From NCBI GenBank assembly GCA_014529385.2, contig CM043968.1:28233513-28297512 (forward strand): a stretch of DNA of 64,000 nucleotides. The letters are read 5' to 3'. Source of the DNA: Adiantum capillus-veneris. Lineage: Eukaryota > Streptophyta > Polypodiopsida > Polypodiales > Pteridaceae. This document shows positions 9,933 to 23,070 of this stretch, piece after piece. How positions within the stretch are numbered: position 1 is the stretch's first letter; each line of letters opens with the position of its first letter. The position numbers and the translations under genes were made by a program. The notes beneath the pieces were generated by a model. It had not been told where the DNA came from and searched no databases. It saw only the letters and a program-made list of their open reading frames with translations.

Positions 9933-12491
9933 GAGTCACCATTGTAGACTCTAAACTATCACACATCTCTACAACCATAAGTCCATGTCAAGAAACTATG
10001 GCGAGAAAACTTGGGAGAGTGGGTACATGAACACTAAACTGTGTCCAAACTAACAAAACCTGTCAAAGTGGGAGTCAAACTCGACCACTAAACCATCAGA
10101 GAGGAAAATTGTGGATATGCATAGAACATGTGAGGACCTGGGAAAATCCAATAGAGTTTCCCCTGTTCGTGAGGGAATATTTGAGAGAATAGAGAATCTT
10201 GGTAGGAAATTAGTTCAGATCTTCAAAAAACATAGCTTGAGAAGGTCGAGGAAGTCAAGCATTAACTCTTGGGCTGTCTAAAATGACTATATGATTCATG
10301 CAGAATGCACAAAAACTTGAAAAAATTTCATCCATGCCAAATTAAGAAAAAATCGCGCTTTTTTATTAGCTATGATGGATAGTAAATTTTGAAAGATTTG
10401 GACCTCGTTGGCTTGATGCACACTGTAAAAATAGGCTCTAGTACAAAAATGGTGAAATTTGACTAAGTGACTTTGTTGAAACCAGGTTCTTTGACTTCGC
10501 CTGTTACATACTTTTTTGAGCCTTGTACACACAATCTATAAGTCTTTTGAGTTAAAGGGGGCTTTTAGGCTCTAGCCAAAGTGGCTATTAGGTTGAAACC
10601 CATGTTGTGCTTGTGATTAGCTTCAGGGGAAAAAAAATGTGTTTTTCTCTCAGCTTGGAGATCTCAACTTTGATTGGCTTCTTGGATTGTGGGCATGTTT
10701 ATCCTGATGTTTTAAGGGTATTGAACCATCGATACCATAAATGTGACCTCCCATGCAATATTTTTACCACTTTTAGACCTTTGATAGGGTGAAAAAAGCA
10801 GGTTATGGGCATTGGATAAGTACAATGCATTTGGGACTTCATAGGAATTAGTTTCCAAGCTAGGATAAAATACTAACTAAAATAAGATCTAGTTATTGTT
10901 CAAAATGAAGAAGGCGATCCTCATCTAACCGAGCTATGCTCATTTTGAATCTTGACCATCACGACCTCCTATTAGACTTTTGGAAGTTCTTGTCACTTCA
11001 TAGACTCTTTGTGCTTGTATCCTTCTTTTCTTGCAATTTTTCTTGCTTTTTTGTTTTGTTTGTTTGTAAAAAGGAAAATAAAAAATACAATAGAAAATAG
11101 AGAAAAACAAAAAAGTAAGTGAAAGTTTTTTATAAATTAACTAGAAAATAAAAATAAAAAAACCTAATTCTTCAAGAAAAACCATTATTTATTCTTTTTT
11201 TACTGCACTTTTCTTTAATATTCTTAATGAAAAGCACTATTATGTAAAGTACTCACACCTAAGGGTTCATATCTGGTGTTCTTTCTTACACTTGATATAA
11301 CTCATCGTTTCAGGGCATAAAATAAAAAATATTTGTCAAAAGGTAAGACCGTAACACCAAATTGATAAAACAATGCCCTTTTCTCATTTGATCAATAGGT
11401 CTGCATCAAAATTCCTCCCCCGTCCTAGTTGGAGTTCTCATGAACGACTAGAGCCATCAAAGGTTGTGTTGTGCATGGGCATCAAAGTAGTGCCTTATGC
11501 AAGGCCTTGTAATGTGGCCCTATGTATGCATACTCAATCAATGTATGGAAAAATTAACGCAGTGTGAGATGTGGGTCTTAAGCAAGGTGCTTAACACTAG
11601 GTCGGTAGTGGGACACTTTCATGTCCTGAGACACTTTTATATCTGCTAAGTGACCATTTTACTTGAATTATTTGAGGAGTTTTAAAATATATTTTTAGTG
11701 CTATACAGCCACAAAGTTGGCTTATGAACTAAAAAAACTTGACATTTTTTTGGTATATCAATTTCACCACATTAACCTTACTCTTGCACATCATTTCTCA
11801 ACCTAAACTACGTGAAAAAATGTGTTCTATTTTTTGTCTTTTTTAAAAGGTTTACCAGCTTCTCCACCATAAAACTCGTATTTGTGAGGTCTAACATTGT
11901 AGAGGATTAGCCTAATAGTTCTTGACATGTATTCATGCTTCTAAGGAGAATCAAATGTTCAAATTGAAAGCTAAGACCTAATTACAAAAATTCACCAATC
12001 CTATTTTTTGGCCAAATTTGGCACTTTTTTGAAATTTATGGTGGCTTTAATGAGATCTAAAAAACAATTTGAATTGCATATGTGGCTTCCATAACATAAA
12101 AGGATTTTTCCTTGATTTTTGGGACACCTTATACCCAATATAGATTACTATACAAGGATGGTTGATTTTTTAGATCGAACATGAATCAAAGCCATTCTCT
12201 TGTAGCTAGCATAAGTTTATCAAGATTGCTAATTTCCTAAGCCAATTATGAAAAATTTGTAGCTAATAACAATATCTCATCATAACCTTCAAATTTTCAT
12301 ATACATGGAGCATTTTATATGGGAGTTTAGAGGTCATAATGGGGAACCTAGTTTTTTTCTTGTTTGCTATTTTTAGTAATTCATCATTATGACCTTCATC
12401 CTTCTTATTGAGAACTTTTATGTGCTATTAACATACTCCATGGCTCCTCATGAATGTAAAGGCCCAAAGGAACCCAAAAGAACATGTATAT
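9933..12491. other. 2.5 kb with no gene seen
   Basis: Only short open frames, none with recognisable motifs. It is A/T-rich, especially 11030-11220 and 11690-12440. It could be degraded interior of G3 or C3. No LTR, purine tract or primer site was found. Confidence 0.5.
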
Positions 12492-12496
12492 ACTGA

Positions 12497-12712
12497 TGTA
12501 GAGTGCGCAGGTGATGGAGAAGGTAAGAAGACTATGCACACACACCAACACACATCGAGACACACACACACACACACAATCGTTACCCTGCAGCAGCCAT
12601 TCAACGTGCTGCTCTTCTGTTCTTCTCTTTTGAACTATTATCCAAAGTATGTTTACAACATAGTATAGTCAGTGTCCGGACGCCCATAGCACAATGGACA
12701 TATTCTTTAGCA
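12497..12712 (-). repeat. 3' LTR of C2 (216 bp)
   Basis: The minus strand starts TGCTAAAGAATATG at 12712 after the purine tract GAGGGGGAG (12713-12724) and ends GCGCACTCTACA at 12497. It pairs with 17980-18218. It contains a (CA)n run at about 12560-12578. Confidence 0.95.
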
Positions 12713-15700
12713 CTCCCCCTCAAGCTCAGAGTGAGCTTGCATATGATGGATTCCCAATGCTTCACGAAAGTAGAAAAACTTCTCCTTTCCAAGAGCTTTT
12801 GTGAATATATCCGCAACTTGATCGTTTGTCTTCACATACACCAAATCAATCTCACCTGCCAAAACTTTTTCTCTAATGAAGTGATAATGTACCTCAATGT
12901 GTTTAGTGCAAGCATGGTAAACTGGATTCTTTGCCAACATGATGCTGCTAATATTGTCACAATATATAATGACACTGTCAAGATAGTCAAAACCAAAGTC
13001 TACCATAAGTACTCTCAACCATGACTCTTCACATGCTGCCAAAGCTGCTCCACGATATTCAGCTTTTGTACTTGATAATGCTACAGTTGATTGCTTCTTG
13101 CTACTCCAACTTATCATACCATTGCCAATGGAAAATGCATAACCACTTGTAGATCTTCTATCCATAAAATCTCCTGCCCAATCTGCATTTGTGTAACCAT
13201 AAAGACAAAACTTCCCATTCTTTTCATAAAAGATTCCATAACTGACAGTGGCTTTCACATATCTCATAATCCGTCTCACTGCATCAAGATGACTTTTACA
13301 TGGCTTTTGCATGAATTGACTCACAACACCCACTGCATAACTCAAATCTGGCCTTGTTATTGTCAAGTAAATAAGGCTTCCAACCATCTTGCGATACATA
13401 GTGACATCCTCAATGTAATGTCCATGATCAAACAACTTCACATTTTGATCAAGAGGTGTATCAACCGGTTTGCACGCTGTCATTCCATACTTCTCAAGTA
13501 TATCCAACGCGTATTGTCTTTGTATCATCCAAATTCCTGATAAAGTGTTGACAATTTCAATTCCCATGAAATATATCAACTCACCAAGGTCCTTCATGTT
13601 GAATTCTCTCAACAAACTCTTCTTGACATGCAAAATTTGCTCATCATGACTTCCAGTGAGAATCAAGTCATCAACATAGATAACAATAACGACGATTTCT
13701 CCATCAACATGCTTCAAAAAGAATGAGTGATCAGCAGTAGACTGTTTAAATCCAATCTTCTTCAAGAATCTGGTTATATTTTCACACCAAGCTCTAGATG
13801 CTTGCTTCAAACCATACAATGGTTTCTTCAACTTACACACATAATATGGAAAGTCTGGATGTTGATAACCCTCTGGCTGTATCATATAAACTTCTTCTTC
13901 CAAGTCACCATTCAAGAATGCATTATCCACATCCATTTGCCGTAACTTCCAACCGAACATACTTGCTATTGCTATCACCAATCTGATTATTGTCATCTTT
14001 GTAACTGGACTAAATGTCTCATCATAATCAAGACCTTTTGTTTGTGCATAATCTTTAGCAACAAGCCTTGCTTTGTATCTTTCCACACTACCATCTGACT
14101 TGCACTTGACTTTGTATACCCATTTTGAACCAATTGCTTTCTTTCCACTTGGCAAGAGAACCAAATCCCAAGTGTCATTCTTCACAAGAGAATCCATCTC
14201 ATCATCCATAGCTGACTCCCATTCTGGTTTTTGAATTGCCTCTTGAAAACATGTAGGCTCTTTATGTTGGACACGTGAAACCATGTATGCATAATGTGTA
14301 CGCATGTAACCCTTGTATGTCAATCTATCAACTGGATAACGCACCCTCTCTGATCTTCTCAACTGTGGTGCACTCTTCTCTTCAACTCTTGCATATGGGG
14401 GTACATATGTCTCAATATGCTTACTGCCAGGTGTCCTCAAATGTGGTAAACCATGCTCTTCATTGAGGCTTTCATCTCCAGAACTCTCTTCAACCACTTT
14501 CTTCTTGCCTTTCTCATCTTGCTTCTTATCTTGCAAACGACCACTCCATGGGTTGACACTTCATGTACTCTCCTCTGCCATATGTGGTCCTGAAATAGTT
14601 CTTGTTGATGGTCCTCGATTATCAACAACATGATGCACATTCTCTTGCTCCTCATACTCATCTTCTATCATCACTGGCTTTGGTTTATACCATGGTTCAT
14701 GCTCACAAAATCTGACATCTCTACTGACATAAACTTGTCTTGTCGTAGGATCATAGCACTTGTAACCTTTCTTTTCAACTGGGTAGCCCAAGAATATACA
14801 CTTCACTGCCTTTGGCTCCAACTTCTTTCTTGCTTCATGTGGCACATGAACATAGCAAACACATCCAAAAACTTTAATGTAGGAAACTAATGGCTTGATC
14901 CCATAAAGTCTCTCATAAGGTGAAATTTCATGAATGACAGTTGTTGGTGTTCGATTCATAATGTGTATTGCTGTATGAACTGCTTTAGCCCAATATGTTA
15001 ATGGCATATTCATCTCATTCATCATGGATCTTGCAATCTCTGCTATGATTCTATTCTTTCTCTCAGCAACTCCATTTTGTTGGGGTGTGTATTTGCAAGT
15101 AATCTATCTTCTTATGCCTTGTTCACGTAAGTAATCATCAAAACTGTGTGACATGTACTCTCCCCCTCCATCTGTACGTAGGCATTTAATTTGACAACCA
15201 TTCTCTTTCTCAACCATAACTTTGAACTCCAAGAATACCTCAAATGCCTCTGACTTTGCCTTTAGAAAGTAAACCCATGTCATTTTGCTATAATCATCTG
15301 TGAATGTGATAAAATATCAACAACCATTTGGCGTAGCATGATCACAAGGTCCCCAAATATCTGAATGAACAATTTCCAAAGGACTTTGGCTAATTCTCCC
15401 CCTCTCTGGAAATTGTAAACGAGATTGCTTTCCAAATTGACAAGCTTCACAAACATGATCAAAGTTCAATCTACCAAACTTTGGTAATCCACGTACAATT
15501 TGATTTGATTGCATATGCTTTAGTCTTCTAAAATTGACATGACCAATCCTCTTATGCCATAACTCTGCCCAATTATCTTGAGTAGTTGATTTGTTTGCAT
15601 ACATACCACTGTGTAAACATGGATCTCCAGCTTCCAATGAGAACAAACGACCTTTCTTTCTTCCACGTGCCAATATCTTGCCTGGTCTACCTTTGTGAAA

Positions 15701-17074
15701 CTCCTCTATGAAGCAGCCATAACGATTAAAACGGACTTGCAACCCTTGATCTGTCATCTGTCCAACTGATGCTAAATTCTTTGTGATTGAAGGCACATAT
15801 AGAACATCTCCCAATGTGTTGTATGTCTCGTATTTTTCTAGCAATGGAACTGAACCAACATGCGTAATCCAATGCATAGTATCATCACCTGTAGCGACAA
15901 ACTCATCCTCTTCTAACTTCTCTTTTCTGTCAAACCATTCACCATGATATGTCATATGATTTGTGGCACCACTATCTAAATACCAATCATCTGTATGATG
16001 TGGCTCCACCATGCTTCCAACAACATGCTCCATAGGAAATAAATGTCCACTCGATCTATTGTCATATATATTTTGATCATGAGGATTGTATCCAGCAAAG
16101 TTTCCTCCATGTCTGCCATAACCTCGGCCTCTTCCACCACGATCACAATTTTGATTTAGCCTTTTGTAACATTCTCTTTCAAAGTGACCATAAATGCCAC
16201 ATCTGTTACAATATCCATCTCTTTGAGGATGTATAAATCATCCACCTCCACGTCCACGAGGTCGGGCTCTCCCCCTACCTCTTTGGCTATAATCATTGTA
16301 ACTTTGACTTTGTTGGTTTTGCCATTGACCTCTTCCAACATTATTTCCACGACCATAGTTTCCTCTTCCACCTCTATTGTTTCCACGACCTCTAGAGTAA
16401 AAAACCTGATCTCTAGAATTGTTATTTGATGTAGAAGGACCTGACTTGCCTAACTTCACCTCTTCTTGCAAACAAAGGTTTACTAACTCTTCAAAATCAG
16501 GCATGTGTCCTCGAACAGATATAGATGTATCCAATGACTTGTATTCCGGTCCCAAACCATTCAATGTCACTGAAACTAAGTCATCATCTGGAACTTCAAC
16601 ATTAATGCTCGCAAGATCTTCCTGTATTTGCTTTATCTCTGTCACATAATCTAATATGGATCTATTTCCTCGCCATACACAATGTAACCTTTGCTTCAAG
16701 TGAACTTTTCGTGGTTCTGTATTGGAGCTGTTCATTCTTGCTAGTATCTCCCATGCTTCCTTTGGAGATTGAGCCTTCTTCACATGTGGTGTAAAGAAGT
16801 CACTAATGCATAGTGAAATCCAATGCATCACTTTCCTTGAATTCTCGATCCACTTCTTGTAAGCTTCTACTCCTACTTGCCATGTTTTATGTGCTTCAAT
16901 ATTCTCTCTATTTGGTTCCAAACCAACCTCGAGACACTCTTGTTCACCTATAATGTAATCCCATAAACCTTTGCCCATGATAAAGTTCTCCATCCTGTAA
17001 GACCATATGCTGTAGTTCTCCCTGGTCAGCTTCTCTCCAACAATCTGTGTGACTTGAGTTGAACTTTCTGTCAT
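12707..17074 (-). pseudogene. C2 gag-pol polyprotein, four in-frame stops
   Basis: One frame runs from ATG at 17074 (MTESSTQVTQIVGEKLTREN) to the stop at 12707. Gag of the UBN2/DUF4219 style (W..W...M...L..YI) covers residues ~1-240. An RGG-rich segment precedes a zinc knuckle (CNRCGIYGHFEREC, near 16205-16165). The protease box WYLDSGATNHMT is near 15980. GAG-pre-integrase is LWHKRIGHVNFRRL. Integrase carries IVHSDIWGP, DDYSK and PQQNGVAERKNR. The RT has IYVDDLILTG near 13670. RNase H includes ADWAGD and STKAEYRG and ends in VADIFTKAL. Stops: TGA 16238-16240, TGA 15317-15319, TAG 15104-15106, TGA 14561-14563. All domains and catalytic motifs are otherwise intact. An upstream in-frame ATG at 17152 exists, but the primer-to-ATG spacing and copia gag starts favour 17074. 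Confidence 0.93.
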
Positions 17075-17962
17075 CTTTACTCTCTTACTTTCTTCCAAAG
17101 GATTTTGACAAAATTTCGGTAGAGTTCCGTTTGTATTTGGACAATATCTCAAGTGACAATCTCAACCAAAGTGCTCATAAACACTGACATAAAATCTCTC
17201 ATTGCCAAGGGAAAATCCACCGACTCACTTTGCCACAGACTGACTCAATACTATGCATAAATACTCTAAAATAATGTCCACATGGACCTGTATGCAAATG
17301 CAATCCATACGCTGTCCTGTACCACATATCCATACATCCACCTTCTTCCCATAGTCGTAAACGACATATGAGGTCTTTCGCGGGGCCAGTCGGGGGTTCG
17401 CTCCAGTACCTAATCCACCTTGCCAAGGTACCAAAGCTCCCAAGGCAAGGCTTCAAAAAACCTCACTCAATCCTCACAAAGGCTGCAGTTTTCCAAAATA
17501 CATTGACCGCATATCCATACATAACCACAAAGTACTCAATCTGACAATATAACCGCCTCAACTTCTTCCCACAACCTTTCTTACATAGGCGGCTATCCAT
17601 AACGGACCCACAACAACCAAACATAATCTTCGATAACACAATATCATGATGCAAAATCTCTATGTCGCTCTCCAAAACCTGTGTAAATGTTGAATTCTTC
17701 ACCTGTAACCTGTAAATCTACTGCCAAGTGCAAAACTGGAAATCTCCTATGCTTGTGTGAGCTGACTGTTTGCTGCAGGAAATTGTAGATTTTGGCAAAT
17801 ATGAGTATGCCAATGCGTCCGGAATGCCCAAAAACATAAAGATAGACTCCTAGATCACTGTATTCCGAGTTCGGGTGACGGAGTTATGACAAAAAAAACC
17901 TCTCTTTTTTGCTGTTTTCCAGAGCTGCGGAAATGTATGTATTGACTGTAGCTCCTTAAACT
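17075..17962 (-). other. C2 leader between primer site and gag
   Basis: About 890 bp without a convincing gene, the usual copia leader though on the long side. Several short open frames (for example 17702-17463) have no recognisable content. Confidence 0.6.
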
Positions 17963-17976
17963 GAGCTCTGATACCA
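17963..17976 (-). other. primer-binding site of C2
   Basis: The minus strand reads TGGTATCAGAGCTC three bases past the LTR end. This is complementary to the 3' end of plant initiator Met-tRNA, the usual copia primer. Confidence 0.95.
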
Positions 17977-17979
17977 CTT

Positions 17980-18218
17980 TGTAGAGTGCGCAGGTGATGG
18001 AGAAGGTAAGAAGACTACGCACACACACCAACACACATCGAGACACACACACACACACACACACACAATCGTTACCCTGCAAAACAGCCATTCAACGTGC
18101 TGCTCTTCTCTTCTTCTCTTTTGAACTATTATTCAAAGTATATTTACAACATAGTATAGTCAGTGTCCGGCCGCCCATAGCACAATGGACATATTCTTTA
18201 ACATCATATTCTTTAACA
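17980..18218 (-). repeat. 5' LTR of C2 (239 bp)
   Basis: Longer than the 3' LTR because of a longer CA/GT run (about 18043-18066) and a 15-bp duplication of CATATTCTTTAACAT at the outer end (18190-18218). The target duplication ACTGA follows at 18219-18223, which places the true end after the duplicated copy. Confidence 0.92.
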
Positions 18219-18223
18219 ACTGA

Positions 18224-20512
18224 CAATATAAATTTTGATGATAGGTCAATAGAATGGGAAAAACGCAATTTTATTGTACCTAATTCTATGTCCACAAAAA
18301 AACATGGTGAGTCTAACTAATGATAATTTTTTATCACTAACCCATGGATATTGTAAGAAAAATTCTCTCTCGGGAGATAAAATTTCCAAATTTTCTCGGT
18401 ATGCAATACACCACAAGAAATGATCGTTTTGAGCAAAATGCAGTGGTACATCAACTTTGGAGGCATGCCATGGTGAAAATATGAGATATCTTACAAGTTT
18501 CTCATTTTTCTCTTATGTAGTGGTCCTTGAACTATAAGCTCAAGAAACGATTTCCCAAAAAGACTAGATCTTCTATGGTATTGTAATGGAAATGGCCTAT
18601 GAACTTAGAGAATAGCGGAATTAAGAGAATTAGAGTGAGCAACTTTGATAGCATAGTTGGTGGAGTTAATTGGTAGTAGCAACTTAATCATAACACTTAA
18701 TTAACTAGGCATGAGCAATACCTTTGCAAGAGAGAGAGAGAGAGAGAGATTTTAGAGAATATGACAACAGTTGAGGACCGGATTTATGTGGAGCCGGTCC
18801 CCCCTCCAAAAAGCATTTGTATTATAGATTCTCTCATTAAGAGAGACTTGATACAATACAATCTTTGTGTTCCATGAGACCTCTTTGGCAGTATGGAGAT
18901 GGAAGCTTCATACACCAAGCTTTTGCATAATATCAACAATCAATCTTAGCTTGAAAACAATCAAGAACTCGTGAACATCATTAGTCTTTGTGTTCCCTAA
19001 ATCATTTGAGTGCATGAGGATGTATACTTTTATGCATCAACTTGTGCCTAAAGCAACAATTAATCTACCTTGCAATACAATTAATCTACTTGCAATAAAC
19101 CATTAGCCTTCTTGCAATAAGTATAACATGCACTTTGTAGAAAGCATTAACTATCCCAAGCCTCAGTCCCAAGACCTCAAACACCTTCGAAGGTGGAGAG
19201 AGCTAGCAGGGAATGAGGGTAGGGAAGAGGAAGAAGAAGTATTCCATAGGAGAAAGACATAATTCCTCACTTATCATCACTCTTCTTGCTTAGCATACAT
19301 AATAGCATAGTAATGAAGATGAAGAAGATGGAAAGCTTAAGCATTGAAGCATAGCTCTTGGTTGGATTTGCATTCCATAGCCAAGAGTGTTGGTGTAGGC
19401 TCTCAACTTCTCAAGGAGCTTGGAGAAGGAGATGGAGCTCTTGCACCTTGCATAGCACACCATGAGAGTCTATGTGAGTGTGTGAGAGTGTGTATATCTT
19501 GCAAGCAACCCCCCTCCTTGCTAGGTTGACCCCCTCTTCTAGCTCATCATTGAAGCTCATTGGCTCATGCCAAGCCTAGCCAATCACAAGCTTGGGCCAT
19601 TTCTAGCAATAGGTGTAGTCTTGGGACAAGTGTCCCCTTTTCCCCTTTGAGAGAGAGGACTTGATAAATGCAAAAACAATTAGATAATTGTTGTAAATTA
19701 TCATTGGACCCCTTTTAATCCTAGCCAATAGGGTTCAGGCACCTCATGGAGGTAACATGGGTAGGGGCTTGACATGTGTCCCTGTTGCCTCTTTAAGCTT
19801 GGGATTTCCTTGAGAGTGTGTGTGTGTGTGTGTTCTCTCTCTAACCCCTAAAAAAAGGGCTCGCCCCCCTCTTTGTAGGGATCTTTTTTACCTTTGGTGC
19901 TCAAGCACCTTAGTCATCAAGCATGACTGAGCACTTGGACTAGGGGTGTTCCCACAAGCATCTCAGGCAAGCATGTCAAAGCACCTCAAGCACCTTAATC
20001 ATGCAGCAGGTCAAGTACCTCAAGTACCTTAATCATGCAATAGGTCAAGTACCTCAAGCACCTCAAGCACGACAAGAACCTCAAGCAAGACAACCACCTC
20101 GAGCTTGGGCCGGGTTCCCACCTCAAGCTCAGACCTAGCTTGACTATGGTCCTAGATCTAAGGACTTTTAATACTAACTTTTGGAGGTCTTAATGAAGCT
20201 AACCCTAAGATCTTTTAAGCTCCATTGGTAGCCTTGCTCTTTGACAGACTATCTCTCATTTGAACCCCTTTACCATTGGCCTCGTGTTGAGATAGATCTG
20301 TAAGCACATGACTATATTCTACCTCTTGTTTCCATTTATCTCTCCCATATTAAATGATCAGTTCAATATGAGAAAGTCTTTTAGGAATAGGTAGATATTA
20401 AATTTTATGACAGTATTGCAAATTTATTTCCAAACCCTGAAAAGACACTTTTATGTCGTGTTATGTTACCGACCTAGTGCTAAGGGAATTTGATGACGTG
20501 TTTGATTGGCTC
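18224..20512. other. 2.3 kb between C2 and the G3 gag/protease remnant, no gene seen
   Basis: Contains a short GA run (18730-18750) and a GT run (about 19818-19832). It should hold G3 pol, but I see no RT motif. 18780-19640 has the look of untranslated or LTR-like DNA, with no partner copy recognised. Confidence 0.4.
19895..20110. repeat. degenerate minisatellite, CAAGCACCTCAAG-type units
   Basis: Short imperfect units (CAAGCACCT, CAAGTACCT, TTAATCATGCA, AGGTCAAGTACCT) recur many times over about 200 bp. Units combine into two longer repeats of about 40 bp at 19985-20060. Confidence 0.7.
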
Positions 20513-21870
20513 CTATGATAATGACCATGTACCATGTAACAAGTGTTCTAAGTTTGCAGTGCGTTTTTTAATCGTTGAAGGTTGAAATCGCTTCTTGGCT
20601 TGAATTGGTGTCGACAGTTTAGGATGCCACAACATTAGAGTGGGTTTTGACCTTGGCAAGTATTGTGGTGTCTTTGAAGAACTTTTGTGGATTGTCACCT
20701 CCAAGGGATGAATTGGAATTTTTGTTTCAAAATCCACAGCTTGTGTGCCAATTGTTGAGCAGTAACAATTTGCTTAGGTATCCATACCTATTTATAACTG
20801 AGTACCTGTGTTTTCTTAACCTTTGTAGTATGGGTGAGTGAGGTGAGATCAAGCATGGTTGTTTGTCTTGCCTTTGGAGCTTTGGTTGAACACCATGGTT
20901 AACTTTGACCTGTTGAGATAGACTTTCGAGTTGGACCTTTGGTAGCCAAATGAAGCTTGCATCAATTCTCACCATATTTTTTGCCTTGAGGGCGTGTTGC
21001 TGTGACCTTGTTCTCTTCTTTGGTACCCAATTTTTTTTGGGATGATTGACTTGAGTGATGTGTCTCAATGTCCCCGATTTTTCAATTCTTGAGTCTTCAA
21101 CTACAAATGCATCATTATGACTATCAATAGATGTTGTATGTGTCATTTCTAGCATGGAAATTCTAATGTTTCATTGTGCATTTGTTGTGTTGAAGTTATT
21201 TCCTGACTCTTTGGTGCTTTTGTGATCATCCTTAAAGAGTTATCGAGTATATTTCATGGAAGAAAATGTGATATGCCATACCCAATGTGCTGCTATGAAA
21301 TACACTTGGTTTTATGACCAATGTATATTAGCCGTCTATTTGTGTTGCCATGGTGCACCCAGTACTAAATGATTATCAAAGGAGTATGGAGGTAGTACAA
21401 AGAAGTTATGGGGACATGGTAATCCTTGTATGTATAGCTTGAACTCCATGTAACCTGGGGTAGTACTGACATTCCCATTGAACCATGTGAACATCCTTTT
21501 CAATGGTTGTAGGACCAACCCCGATATTTTTTGATATAATTTCCAACTAATTGTATTCAAATGTGCACCTGAATCTACTAGTGCATGAATAGGTAACATG
21601 TTGGCTCCTAGCTTTGTAGAAATATATGGATCCAACTTTTATTGGTCTTCCTTAATGCTCGTTAGTTGGAAAATCTGAATATCTTTTTGATTTTTGAAGT
21701 CCTCCAACATTTGTTTCCTCTTCACAGCTCGTTGTTTGGCTTCTTGTTGTGCTTGTGGATGACTTTGTCATGTTTTTTGGTCCTATTCTTAGTTGCATGT
21801 GCCCTTTCAAGAATTTCTTGAGTCAATGGCCATGCCTCCACATCTCCTCCCTAGTGCCCTCCTCTCCCAT
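20513..21870 (-). pseudogene. G3 gag/protease remnant
   Basis: The best-preserved part is a retropepsin at 21635-21336: ALVDSGAHLNTIS near its start and LVLGAPW near its end, the two landmarks of gypsy protease. Downstream segments 21155-20727 and 20737-20513 are basic and unrecognised. They may be the linker before RT. 21640-21870, next to the primer site, would be gag. It is very short, so most of gag is missing. Confidence 0.75.
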
Positions 21871-21872
21871 GA

Positions 21873-21884
21873 GCTCTGATACCA
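21873..21884 (-). other. primer-binding site of G3
   Basis: The minus strand reads TGGTATCAGAGC directly after the 130-bp LTR: a Met-tRNA primer site. Confidence 0.9.
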
Positions 21885-21885
21885 A

Positions 21886-22015
21886 TATAAGAGACTAGGG
21901 ACTAGCATATGCACATCTCCACCCAACCATGCCATATATAGGCCCTTGGCATGCTAAATATAGCCCCCTTAGCTGCATGTAAATCTTGGCACTTGGCCTA
22001 GCCCTTGACCTGATA
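21886..22015 (-). repeat. 5' LTR of G3 (130 bp)
   Basis: Pairs with 6816-6945 with about 10% differences. It starts TATCAGGTCAAGGG on the minus strand (first bases changed from TGTCAGG) and ends CTCTTATA. Confidence 0.85.
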
Positions 22016-22019
22016 TGAT

Positions 22020-23070
22020 AACCTTGAGAGAGGCAAACATGTCACAATGCAAAGTAACATGTTTAGTAGCACCACTATCAAAGTACCAGACATGTGACTC
22101 TACAACAATTGACATACATCCATCATGGATAGAAGGATCATAAGTACATTTTGCACTAAATTACCACTATGCATCTCATCATCACAATATCCATTTACAA
22201 AAGAGTCTACAATAGCTGCACTAATAATAGAGGCAACCTCTTTCTTCTTGGCTTCTTTGCTTTCAACTTAGGACATTGCTTTATCAAGTGATCATTAGCC
22301 TTGCAATACTGGCAATGCATATTCTTCTTGCCTTCTTCACAGAATTCCCAAAGGAGTTGTTGCTAGTAGAAGCACTAGACACGTGTGATCTACTACTCAC
22401 AGACGAACCACAAGAAGTGGCTTTATTACTATTACCACATCCTCTCTGAGCAACAATAGAAGCCTATTCAACTGCATGCTATTTAGCCTTGTTATTTCTT
22501 CAAAGTGACTTCTATAATAGCAATGTGCATAATGCATCAAACTTGATTGCTTGAGGGTATCCTTGGGTCATAAGTCTCCTAGTACTAGGCATCACATTGA
22601 GAACAATCAGTACAAGTGAACTACTAGAAATAACTTCACTGGCAGAAATGATTTTCTAATTGATATACTTGATGCTAGCAAGAAAAATGTCCATGTTATC
22701 TTTCTCATGCATCATCTTTGACTCCATCTATTTATGCAGCAATGCAATTGTAGCCTCATTGCAACTTGCATAACAATCGGTCAAAGTATCCCAATCTTCT
22801 TTTGCTAATTTTTCTGAGCAAATGTGAGGATTAATAGTGTGCCTCATAGATGATGCAATCATTGCATGAGCTTGTGTAACTCCAACATCCCGACAAGATT
22901 GCTCAACTATAGGCAAACATCTCTAGTAGCAACATATATACTAGAACTTTCAACATCATCAACAAAGCATGTATCTATAGAAGGCGGACTTACAAAAATG
23001 CCCTACACAATATTATAGACACCCTTTAACATAAGAACATAAGAACATTTGTGTTGCTGTTAGCCATGGT
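22020..23070 (-). pseudogene. C1 gag and protease remnant
   Basis: An ATG at 23065 opens a frame (MANSNTNVLM) that stops after a dozen codons. Later pieces are gag-like: 22916-22728 has W..L.DCYASCNEATIALLHK, matching the copia gag W..L...Y pattern. The zinc knuckle CQYCKANDHLIKQC is at about 22320-22275. The protease box WYFDSGATKHV is at about 22100-22065, followed within 50 bases by the G3 LTR. Stops and frameshifts throughout. G3 therefore cut C1 shortly after the protease active site. Confidence 0.85.

Larger units (their letters stand above)
12497..18218 (-). mobile_element. C2: nearly complete Ty1/copia element (5.7 kb)
   Basis: Both LTRs, primer site, one gag-pol reading frame and polypurine tract are present. 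A perfect 5-bp target duplication ACTGA flanks it at 12492-12496 and 18219-18223. The two LTRs differ by a few substitutions, CA-repeat length and a small duplication, and gag-pol is broken by only four stop codons without a frameshift, so this is the youngest element in the left half. It sits inside the region bounded by the G3 LTRs. Confidence 0.95.
6644..22015 (-). mobile_element. G3: gypsy-like element with 130-bp LTRs, nested in C1
   Basis: Minus-strand order: 5' LTR 22015-21886, primer site 21884-21873, gag/protease remnant 21870-20513, later insertions and unassigned DNA, integrase remnant 7960-6960, purine tract, 3' LTR 6945-6816, then a second partial LTR copy (6735-6644). Both full LTRs are exactly 130 bp. 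C1 coding sequence abuts both sides, so G3 inserted into C1. No clean target duplication is visible. C2 and probably C3 inserted later inside G3. Confidence 0.7.

Noticed and set aside
13091-13540. 149-codon plus-strand open frame
   Set aside because: Antisense shadow of the C2 RT/RNase H coding frame.
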